From: JBDTMT01 sp033764095
Lineage (GTDB): Bacteria > Desulfobacterota > Binatia > HRBIN30 > CADEER01
DNA length: 11,531 bases
Direction: 5' to 3'
NCBI GenBank assembly: GCA_033764095.1
Contig: JANRJF010000378.1
Coordinates: 1-11,531 of the forward strand
Shown: piece after piece, positions 6,749 to 11,531 of the stretch
Layout: every line of letters starts with the position of its first letter
Position numbering within the stretch: the stretch's first letter is position 1
The notes under the pieces: generated by a model
What the model was told of the DNA's origin: nothing
Databases searched by the model: none
What the model saw: the letters and a program-made list of their open reading frames with translations, nothing else
Program-made: the position numbers and the translations under genes

Positions 6749-6767
6749 TGCGCTGCGACGTAGCGCA
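6749..6767 (-). promoter_or_regulatory. Perfect 6-bp inverted repeat upstream of the SRPBCC gene
   Basis: TGCGCT, a 7-nt loop and AGCGCA, located 20-40 bp before the ATG at 6728. It could be an operator or an RNA hairpin in the leader. A 10-bp palindrome ACTCCGGAGT (6805-6814) lies further upstream next to the alkD stop. Neither has a known binding protein. Confidence 0.3.
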
Positions 6768-6815
6768 AGACGACGCTGCTCACCACCGCGATGACCGTCC
6801 TCGAACTCCGGAGTC

Positions 6816-7535
6816 CTACCTGATCCGCCGCAGCGCCTCGCGCTGCGACAGCGGGCTGAGCCGCGCCGCGTGTTGGCGGACGTAGCGCCGTACCCACGCC
6901 GGATCGGTCTTGGCGTACTCGCGCAGCGCCCAGCCGATCGCCTTGCGCAGGAAGAACTCACGCGACCCGAGCGCCGGCTCGATGCAGTCGGCGAGCAGCG
7001 CGAGGTCGGTGTCGCGCTTGCACGGCAGCTGGCAGAGGATGGCGCTGCGCCGCTTCCAGAGATCGTCGCCGTGCGCCCAGGCGCGCATGGCGCGGCGCAT
7101 CGGCGCCGGCTCGGCGGCGAGAATCGCCGAGAGCAGATGCGAGGCGATGGCGTCGACATAGTCCCACCAGGCGCCGCTGACGATCAGCTCGTCGTAGAGC
7201 GGCAGGGCCGCCATGGTCTGATGCGCGCGATAGAAGCGGTGGCCGGCGAGCTCGATGGCGGCGTAGCGCTCTTCGCGGAACGCGGCGCCGCGCCAGAGCG
7301 CCAGGATGGTGCTGCGCCAGGCGGTGAAGCTCGGCAGGCGGGTCGCCGTGTAGAGCGGCCGCAGGCAGGCGCGCAGCGCCGGCGTCGGCACGCCGCGATA
7401 CGGCATCGCCGACTTCATGTACGCCTGCATGGCGGGCGCGCGGGTCGGGTCGGCGCGCGCCGCCAGCGCCGCACGCACGGCGCCGACCAGGGTGAGGTCG
7501 GCGCCGCGCGGCGAGTCAGCTGGGCGGCGCGACAC
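6816..7535 (-). CDS. AlkD-type DNA alkylation repair glycosylase
   Basis: A 239-residue all-helical HEAT-like-repeat protein of the DNA alkylation repair family, almost the length of Bacillus cereus AlkD. AlkD removes positively charged N3- and N7-alkylpurines without flipping the base. The functional residues of AlkD (Trp109, Asp113, Arg148, Trp187) have matches here at the same spacing: Trp124 and Asp128 in GAWWDYVDAIASH, Arg163 in DLWKRRSAI, and Trp202 in FFLRKAIGWALREYAKTDP. The start is GTG at 7535, overlapping the end of the alpha/beta hydrolase gene by 20 bp and without a clear ribosome binding site, so translational coupling is likely. An in-frame GTG at residue 20 is a possible alternative start. 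A second alkylation glycosylase gene (tag) lies 1.1 kb away. Confidence 0.9.
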   Translation of the reverse strand: MSRRPADSPRGADLTLVGAVRAALAARADPTRAPAMQAYMKSAMPYRGVPTPALRACLRPLYTATRLPSFTAWRSTILALWRGAAFREERYAAIELAGHRFYRAHQTMAALPLYDELIVSGAWWDYVDAIASHLLSAILAAEPAPMRRAMRAWAHGDDLWKRRSAILCQLPCKRDTDLALLADCIEPALGSREFFLRKAIGWALREYAKTDPAWVRRYVRQHAARLSPLSQREALRRIR

Positions 7536-8403
7536 CGAGGAAGCGGCGCACGTGGTCGAGGAAGATGGCGAGCTGGTCGTGGTGCACCCAGTGGCCGGCC
7601 TTCTCGATGTTGAAGAAGGTGTAGTTGCTGAACGCCTTGGCGCGGCCGTCGAGCTCGGGGTCGGAGGCCCACGACTCGGTGCCGCGCAGCAACAGCACCG
7701 GGCAGGTGATCTGCGTCCAGATGTCGTACGCCTCCTGCATGTTGAACAGGTACGGCGAGGTGGCGCGCACGTAGTTGTCGAACTTCCACAGGTAGGTGCC
7801 GTCCTCGTCGCGGTACGAGCCGTAGACGGTGAGGTGGCGCGCCTGCTCCGGCGTCAGGCGCGGGTTGGCCTCCTGCATGCGCATGGTCGCCTCGTCGAGC
7901 GTCGCGTAGCGATGCGGGTGGCGGTTGGCGAGCGCCTTCATCTCGCCGATCCAGACGCGCATGCGCTTGTGCGCCGGCGGCTTCTCCTTCAGCAGCTCGG
8001 GCGGCGGCCCGAGGCCCTCGATCGCCACCACCTTCTTCACCCGGTCCGGGTAGGTGCCGGTGTACTGCAGCGCGATCGAGCCGCCGAGCGAGTGCCCGAT
8101 GATGGTCACTTCCCTGATGTCGAGCGCGCCGAGCAGCTGGTAGACGTCGAGCGTATAGTCGACCATCGCGTAGCTGCCGCCGATCGCCCACTGCGAGTCG
8201 CCGTGGCCGCGCAGGTCGGGCGCGATGATGTGGAAGTCGTGGCGCAGCTGCTGCGCTACCCAGTCCCAGTTGCGCGCGTGGTCGCGCCCGCCGTGGATGA
8301 GCAGCAGCGGCGGCTTCTGCGGATTGCCCCAGTCGACGTAGTGCAGCTTGAGGCGCTGGGAATAGAAGTAGTGCGAGGTCGGGCCGATCAGCGACGACGT
8401 CAT
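7516..8403 (-). CDS. Alpha/beta hydrolase
   Basis: A 295-residue cytoplasmic alpha/beta-hydrolase-fold protein. Visible elements are the HGG oxyanion-hole turn (residues 37-39), PDLRGHGDS (63-70), the nucleophile elbow GHSLGG with Ser105, a candidate acid in the LLLRGTESWASD segment (Glu243 or Asp248), and the catalytic His271 in AGHWVHHDQ. The cap region is about residues 130-225. The family includes epoxide hydrolases, haloalkane dehalogenases, esterases and C-C hydrolases. A Ser nucleophile argues against dehalogenase or epoxide hydrolase and for an esterase/C-C hydrolase type; the substrate is unknown. The ATG at 8403 is chosen because the frame further upstream runs through the repeat zone. 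There is no Shine-Dalgarno; TATGAC lies 6 nt upstream, a possible leaderless start. The 3' end overlaps the AlkD-type gene. Confidence 0.85.
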   Translation of the reverse strand: MTSSLIGPTSHYFYSQRLKLHYVDWGNPQKPPLLLIHGGRDHARNWDWVAQQLRHDFHIIAPDLRGHGDSQWAIGGSYAMVDYTLDVYQLLGALDIREVTIIGHSLGGSIALQYTGTYPDRVKKVVAIEGLGPPPELLKEKPPAHKRMRVWIGEMKALANRHPHRYATLDEATMRMQEANPRLTPEQARHLTVYGSYRDEDGTYLWKFDNYVRATSPYLFNMQEAYDIWTQITCPVLLLRGTESWASDPELDGRAKAFSNYTFFNIEKAGHWVHHDQLAIFLDHVRRFLGVAPPS

Positions 8404-8447
8404 GGCCGCGTCATATCGCAGCGGGCGCGGATTTGCAGCGCCGGTTG

Positions 8448-8573
8448 GTAGCGCCGGCCTCCGTGCCCGCCGACCAGATCGACGACCCGCACGCTGCGAG
8501 CGTGGATGAGTCGCCGCCTCTCCGCGCATCTTACGGCACCAACCACGCTGGCGGGCACGGAGGCCCGCGCTAC
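8448..8573. repeat. Composite element: inverted REP-like pair with 80-bp spacer
   Basis: The left unit 8448-8470 (head GTAGC, stem GCCGGC, loop CTCCGT, arm GCCCGC, one stem mismatch) faces the inverted right unit 8551-8573 (head GTAGC, stem GCGGGC, loop CTCCGT, arm GCCCGC). The spacer 8471-8550 partly resembles that of 1299-1429. The element occupies the divergent region between the hydrolase and tag genes and so could affect the promoters of both. Confidence 0.8.
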
Positions 8574-8589
8574 CGTCACTGCGCGACCG

Positions 8590-8612
8590 GCGGGCGCGGA
8601 GGCCCGTGCTAC
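8590..8612 (-). repeat. Single REP-like unit upstream of tag
   Basis: On the minus strand: head GTAGC, stem ACGGGC, loop CTCCGC, arm GCCCGC (outermost pair mismatched). It lies 34 bp before the tag ATG and 16 bp after the composite element at 8448-8573. Confidence 0.75.
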
Positions 8613-8646
8613 CGGCCGTCTCGCCCGCGTGCTACTGCGGCGCGCC

Positions 8647-9219
8647 ATGTCGCAGCGTTGCCCCTGGGCCGGTACCGATCCCGACTACGTCCGCTACCAC
8701 GACGAGGAGTGGGGCGTGCCGGTGCACGACGAGCGGCTGCTGTTCGAGTTCCTCATCCTGGAGGGCGCCCAGGCGGGGCTGAGTTGGCTGACCATCCTGC
8801 GCAAGCGGGCCGCCTACCGCGCCGCCTTCGCCGACTTCGATGCGGCACGCGTGGCGAAGTTCGGCGCACGCGACGTGACGCGCCTGCTCGCCGACGCCGG
8901 CATCGTCCGCAACCGGCTGAAGATCGCCGCCGCCATCGACAGCGCGCGCGCCTACCTCGACCTGCAGCGTGAGCCGGGCGGCGCCGACCGCTTCCTGTGG
9001 TCGTTCGTCGGCGGCACGCCGGTGCAGAACAGGTTCAGCGCCCTGCAGCAGGTGCCGGCCGCCACCGACGCCTCGCGGGCGATGAGCAAGGCGCTGCTCA
9101 CGCGCGGCTTCCGCTTCGTCGGGCCGACCATCTGCTACGCCTTCATGCAGGCGGTCGGCATGGTCAACGACCACCTGGTCGACTGTCCGCGCCACCGCGC
9201 CGTCGCGCGCCTGCGCTGA
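8647..9219 (+). CDS. tag: DNA-3-methyladenine glycosylase I
   Basis: A 190-residue base-excision repair glycosylase that releases 3-methyladenine from alkylated DNA. It aligns along its length with E. coli Tag: CPW near the N-terminus, YHDEEWGVPVHDE, the LEGAQAGLSW active-site stretch (Glu39, equivalent to Glu38 of E. coli), LLADAGIVRNRLKI, DRFLWSFV, and TRGFRFVGPTICYAFMQAVG. The zinc ligands are Cys5, His18, His176 and Cys180. It starts at the ATG at 8647 (MSQRCPW), matching the family N-terminus. No Shine-Dalgarno is present; TACTGC lies 8 nt upstream. It is divergent from the alpha/beta hydrolase and AlkD-type pair, separated by a repeat-filled 243-bp region. Confidence 0.95.
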   Translation: MSQRCPWAGTDPDYVRYHDEEWGVPVHDERLLFEFLILEGAQAGLSWLTILRKRAAYRAAFADFDAARVAKFGARDVTRLLADAGIVRNRLKIAAAIDSARAYLDLQREPGGADRFLWSFVGGTPVQNRFSALQQVPAATDASRAMSKALLTRGFRFVGPTICYAFMQAVGMVNDHLVDCPRHRAVARLR

Positions 9220-9223
9220 GCCC

Positions 9224-9322
9224 AGAAACGACGAAGGCCCCGGTCGAAACCGAGGCCCTCGCGGCTGGATTACCCCCCTCCGAGCTTGGGCTGAGAGAGG
9301 CCGGACAAGAAATGAAGAGTCA
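9224..9322 (-). ncRNA. Candidate small RNA, about 99 nt
   Basis: This is a predicted transcript between tag and xylB. From 5' to 3' it has an unpaired-looking leader (9322-9301); a hairpin (9300 to about 9273) with arms CCUCUCUCAGC and GCUCGGAGGGG around a CCAA loop, 10 pairs with one C-C mismatch; a linker UAAUCCAGCCGC (9272-9261); and the UUCG terminator hairpin. Both hairpins contain G-U pairs that become A-C mismatches if the plus strand is read, so the fold favours the minus strand. A TTGACT/TAGCGA promoter-like pair is correctly placed upstream. It matches no RNA family that I recognise. Confidence 0.45.
9236..9257 (-). terminator. Intrinsic terminator-like hairpin with UUCG loop
   Basis: Minus strand: GGCC-U-CGGU, loop UUCG, ACCG-G-GGCC, a continuous 9-bp stem that includes one U-G pair, followed by the T-rich run TTCGTCGTTTCT (9235-9224). 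On the plus strand the same position is a C-A mismatch and the following bases are not T-rich. This marks the minus strand as the one transcribed, although the hairpin may also help stop tag transcription. Confidence 0.6.
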
Positions 9323-9328
9323 CCACCA

Positions 9329-9357
9329 TCGCTATGGGCGGCGATCGACTTAGTCAA
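9329..9357 (-). promoter_or_regulatory. Candidate sigma-70 promoter of the small RNA
   Basis: Minus strand: TTGACT (9357-9352), a 17-bp spacer and TAGCGA (9334-9329). The -35 matches consensus at five of six bases; the -10 is weak (three of six). Predicted start near 9322. Confidence 0.4.
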
Positions 9358-9412
9358 CACGAATCGTGAGGCGAACGGCGGCGCGCCGGACCACCGGTCA
9401 CCGACGACGCAT

Positions 9413-9441
9413 TTGTCCCGCGACCGCGCGCGGTCTACACG
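9413..9441 (+). promoter_or_regulatory. Possible promoter, leaderless start of xylB
   Basis: TTGTCC (9413-9418), a 17-bp spacer and TACACG (9436-9441), then 9 nt to the ATG at 9451. There is no Shine-Dalgarno. The -10 match is partial; the value lies in the repeated CTAC-to-ATG spacing seen at other genes here. Confidence 0.35.
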
Positions 9442-9450
9442 ATCCGCGCC

Positions 9451-10917
9451 ATGTTCCTCGGCCTCGACCTCGGCACCTCGGCGTTGAAGGCAGTGCTGGT
9501 GGACGGTGCGCAGCGCGTCGTCGGCCAGGCGAGCGCGCCGCTCACCGTGCAGCGGCCGCGGCCGCTGTGGTCGGAGCAGGATCCCGACACCTGGTGGACG
9601 GCGGCAGAGCAGGCGGTTGGCGCGCTGCGTACCGAGCACGCCGCGGCGCTCGGCGCGGTGCGCGGCATCGGCCTCTCCGGGCAGATGCACGGCGCCACGC
9701 TGCTCGACGCCGCCGAGCGCGTGCTGCGCCCCTGCATCCTGTGGAACGACGGCCGCAGCGGCGCCGAGTGCGCGGCGCTGGAGCAGCGCGCGCCGCGCCT
9801 GCGCGCCCTCGCCGGCAACGCCGCCATGCCGGGCTTCACTGCGCCGAAGCTGCTGTGGGTGGCGGCGCACGAGCCGGACGTCTTTCGCGCCACCGCGCAC
9901 GTGTTGCTGCCGAAGGACTGGCTGCGCCTGCGCCTCACCGGCGAGGCGGTGTCGGAGATGTCCGACGCCGCCGGCACGCTGTGGCTCGACGTCGCGCGGC
10001 GCACCTGGTCGGAGGAACTGCTCGCCGCCACCGGCCTCAGCGCGCGCCACATGCCGCGCCTGGTCGAGGGCAGCGCCGCGTCGGGCACGCTGCGAGCCGA
10101 GGTCGCGGCGGCCTGGGGCGTGCCGGCGGGCGTCGTGGTTGCCGGCGGCGGTGGCGACAACGCCGCCGGTGCGGTCGGCGTCGGCGTCGTGCGACCCGGC
10201 GACGCGCTGCTCTCGCTCGGCACCTCGGGCGTCATCTTCGTCGCCACCGACCGCTTCACCCCGGCGCCCGACGGCGGCGTGCACGCCTTCTGCCACGCGC
10301 GGCCCGCCACCTGGCATCAGATGTCGGTGATCCTCAGCGCCGCCAGCTGCCTGAGCTGGCTGTCGAGCGTCACCGGCGGCGCGCCGGAGGCCGAGTTGGT
10401 GCGCGAAGCGGAAGCGCGCGGCGCCGAGGCGCTGGCGCGCGCGCCGCTCTTCCTCCCCTATCTCTCTGGTGAGCGCACACCGCACAACGACCCGCACGCC
10501 AGCGGCGCGTTCGCCGGCCTGCGCCACGAGACGACGCGCGCCGATCTCACCCTCGCGGTGCTGGAGGGCGTCGCCTTCGCGTTCGCTGACGGGCAGCAGG
10601 CGCTGACCGACTCCCGCACCGCGATCGCGCAGGTGTCGGTGATCGGCGGCGGCGCGCACAGCCGCTTCTGGGGCCGCTTGCTCGCCGCCGCGCTCGAGCG
10701 CCCGCTGCGCTATCACGCCGGCGGCGAGCACGGCCCCGCCTTCGGCGCCGCCCGCCTGGCGCGCCTGGCGGTCACCGGCGAGGACCCACGTGCAGTCTGC
10801 ACGGCGCCGCCGGTCGATGCAGTGGTCGAGCCGGAGCCGGAGCTGGTCGCGCTCTGCGCGGAGCGGCGGCGACGTTACCGGAGTCTCTACCCGGCACTGC
10901 GCGATCTGCAGTGGTAG
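9451..10917 (+). CDS. xylB: Xylulokinase
   Basis: A 488-residue cytoplasmic FGGY-family sugar kinase that phosphorylates D-xylulose to D-xylulose 5-phosphate using ATP, feeding the pentose phosphate pathway. It has the phosphate-binding LGLDLGTSALKAVL (residues 3-16), the substrate-binding GIGLSGQMHGATLLD (72-86), ILWNDGRS (96-103), the catalytic base Asp236 in AGGGGDNAAGAVG, SLGTSG (255-260), the second-half PYLSGERTPHNDP, and the nucleotide-site GGGAHSRFWGRLLA. The length and the ending LYPALRDLQW fit the family. Its TAG stop is part of the GTAG head of a repeat. Xylose isomerase begins 75 bp downstream, so the two form an operon in the order xylB-xylA. No Shine-Dalgarno precedes the ATG. 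Confidence 0.96.
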   Translation: MFLGLDLGTSALKAVLVDGAQRVVGQASAPLTVQRPRPLWSEQDPDTWWTAAEQAVGALRTEHAAALGAVRGIGLSGQMHGATLLDAAERVLRPCILWNDGRSGAECAALEQRAPRLRALAGNAAMPGFTAPKLLWVAAHEPDVFRATAHVLLPKDWLRLRLTGEAVSEMSDAAGTLWLDVARRTWSEELLAATGLSARHMPRLVEGSAASGTLRAEVAAAWGVPAGVVVAGGGGDNAAGAVGVGVVRPGDALLSLGTSGVIFVATDRFTPAPDGGVHAFCHARPATWHQMSVILSAASCLSWLSSVTGGAPEAELVREAEARGAEALARAPLFLPYLSGERTPHNDPHASGAFAGLRHETTRADLTLAVLEGVAFAFADGQQALTDSRTAIAQVSVIGGGAHSRFWGRLLAAALERPLRYHAGGEHGPAFGAARLARLAVTGEDPRAVCTAPPVDAVVEPEPELVALCAERRRRYRSLYPALRDLQW

Positions 10918-10970
10918 CGCGGGCCCCCGTGCCCGCTTCCGACATGAGCGGGCACGGAGGCCCGCGCTAC
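10914..10970. repeat. Short composite: inverted REP-like pair between xylB and xylA
   Basis: The left unit 10914-10936 (head GTAGC, stem GCGGGC, loop CCCCGT, arm GCCCGC) and the inverted right unit 10948-10970 (head GTAGC, same stem, loop CTCCGT) are separated by 11 bp. The two units can also pair with each other over nearly all 23 bp, giving a long hairpin in the xylB-xylA mRNA. The TAG of the left head is the xylB stop codon. Confidence 0.85.
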
Positions 10971-10982
10971 TGACTGACTTAT

Positions 10983-10986
10983 GGAG
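10983..10986 (+). promoter_or_regulatory. Ribosome binding site of xylA
   Basis: GGAG 6 nt before the ATG at 10993. It supports this start and shows that xylA is translated independently despite the repeat hairpin just upstream. Confidence 0.65.
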
Positions 10987-10992
10987 CCAACC

Positions 10993-11531
10993 ATGCCCTC
11001 TCCCTTCCTGCCGCTCACCGAACCGATCCGCTATGCCGGGCCCGACAGCGACGAGCCGCTCGCCTTCCGCTGGTACGACGCCGAGCGCGTCGTGCTCGGC
11101 AAGCCGATGCGCGAGCAGCTGCGCTTCGCGGTCTGTTACTGGCACACGCTCTGTTGGCCAGGCGTCGACATGTTCGGCGAGGAGACCTTCGAGCGGCCGT
11201 GGTTCGGCGGCGGCGACCCGCTGGCGCAGGCGGCGCGCAAGGCCGAGGCGGCGTTCGAGCTCTTCAGTCTGCTCGGCGTGCCGTTCTTCACCTTTCACGA
11301 TCGCGACGTCGCGCCGGAGGGCGCGACGCTGGCGGAGACCAACGCGCGGCTCGACCGCATCGCCGACCAGCTCGCCGCGCACATGCAGCACAGCGGCGTG
11401 CGCCTGCTGTGGGGCACCGCCAACCTGTTCAGCCATCGCCGCTACGCCGCCGGCGCGGCGACCAATCCCGATCCCGCCGTGTTCGCCTACGCCGCCGCGC
11501 AGGTGCGCAAGGCCATGGAGGTCACCCAGCG
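10993..11531 (+). CDS. xylA: Xylose isomerase, N-terminal part (runs off the window)
   Basis: The first 179 complete codons of a metal-dependent xylose isomerase (about 440 residues in this class), which interconverts D-xylose and D-xylulose in the cytoplasm. It begins MPSPFLPLTEPIRYAGP, followed by AVCYWHTLCWPGVDMFG, FTFHDRDVAPEG with the catalytic His102 and Asp105 (His101/Asp104 in E. coli), LLWGTANLFSH and YAAGAATNPDPAVFAYAAAQ. This is the class II (E. coli-like) form with the N-terminal extension. GGAG (10983-10986) sits 6 nt before the ATG, so unlike xylB this downstream gene has a ribosome binding site. The metal ligands and the rest of the barrel lie beyond the window edge. It supplies the substrate for the xylulokinase upstream. 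Confidence 0.96.
   Translation, partial: MPSPFLPLTEPIRYAGPDSDEPLAFRWYDAERVVLGKPMREQLRFAVCYWHTLCWPGVDMFGEETFERPWFGGGDPLAQAARKAEAAFELFSLLGVPFFTFHDRDVAPEGATLAETNARLDRIADQLAAHMQHSGVRLLWGTANLFSHRRYAAGAATNPDPAVFAYAAAQVRKAMEVTQ

Noticed and set aside
8404..8529. N-terminal extension of the alpha/beta hydrolase to an ATG at 8529
   Set aside because: The extra 42 residues run through the repeat element, are Arg-rich and do not resemble the family N-terminus, which starts at MTSSLIGPTSHYF.
9285..9300. GGGCTGAGAG, reminiscent of the TPP riboswitch core
   Set aside because: The second conserved part (CCTGATC with its ACC/GGT helix) is absent downstream and the neighbouring genes are not thiamine genes. 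The bases are better explained by the minus-strand hairpin.
9312..9353. A 13-codon frame starting ATG AAG AGT CAC CAC CAT before xylB
   Set aside because: There is no convincing ribosome binding site, and it overlaps the minus-strand promoter-like sequence. Its His run resembles neither a known leader peptide nor a xylose-related attenuator.
8632..11436. A 934-codon open frame on the minus strand opposite tag, xylB and xylA
   Set aside because: It lies antisense to three clearly recognised genes, is Arg/Ala/Gly-rich low-complexity sequence and shows no family motif. Such frames are expected in GC-rich DNA.

Overview
The window is GC-rich bacterial DNA with short intergenic spacers. A Cys-rich secreted protein of the DUF4215 type, the enzyme mix and the dense GC-rich hairpin repeats suggest an environmental deltaproteobacterium-like lineage (Myxococcota, Binatota or similar). 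This placement is an inference, because the window holds no rRNA or marker gene.

Layout. Bases 1-850 hold a repeat pair followed by the 3' part of a penicillin-binding protein 1C gene whose front is missing. Bases 903-1232 (minus) hold an intact hicB-like antitoxin gene behind only the tail of hicA. Bases 1233-1429 are a cluster of REP-like repeats. On the minus strand follow a GFA-family zinc protein (1460-1867), a four-helix membrane protein (1995-2414) and a riboflavin synthase alpha-chain homologue (2457-3038); the last two look like an operon. Divergent from them is a 925-residue secreted protein (3161-5938), followed by octamer repeats. Bases 6231-8403 (minus) encode an SRPBCC protein, an AlkD-type DNA glycosylase and an alpha/beta hydrolase, the last two overlapping. 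Divergent from these is a Tag-type 3-methyladenine DNA glycosylase (8647-9219). Bases 9220-9450 contain a candidate minus-strand small RNA with its own promoter-like and terminator-like sequences. The window ends with xylulokinase (9451-10917) and the start of xylose isomerase (10993 to the edge), a xylose-to-xylulose-5-phosphate pair.

The main unexplained structure is one 23-bp repeat family, present about twelve times: a GTAG/GTGG head, a 6-bp GC stem, and a hexamer loop starting CTCC. The stems differ between copies but mostly stay paired. Copies often form outward-facing inverted pairs, and they abut two broken genes (pbpC, hicA) and one stop codon (xylB). No transposase for them is encoded here. 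The second item to check is the candidate small RNA at 9224-9322, whose folding uses G-U pairs only on the minus strand.
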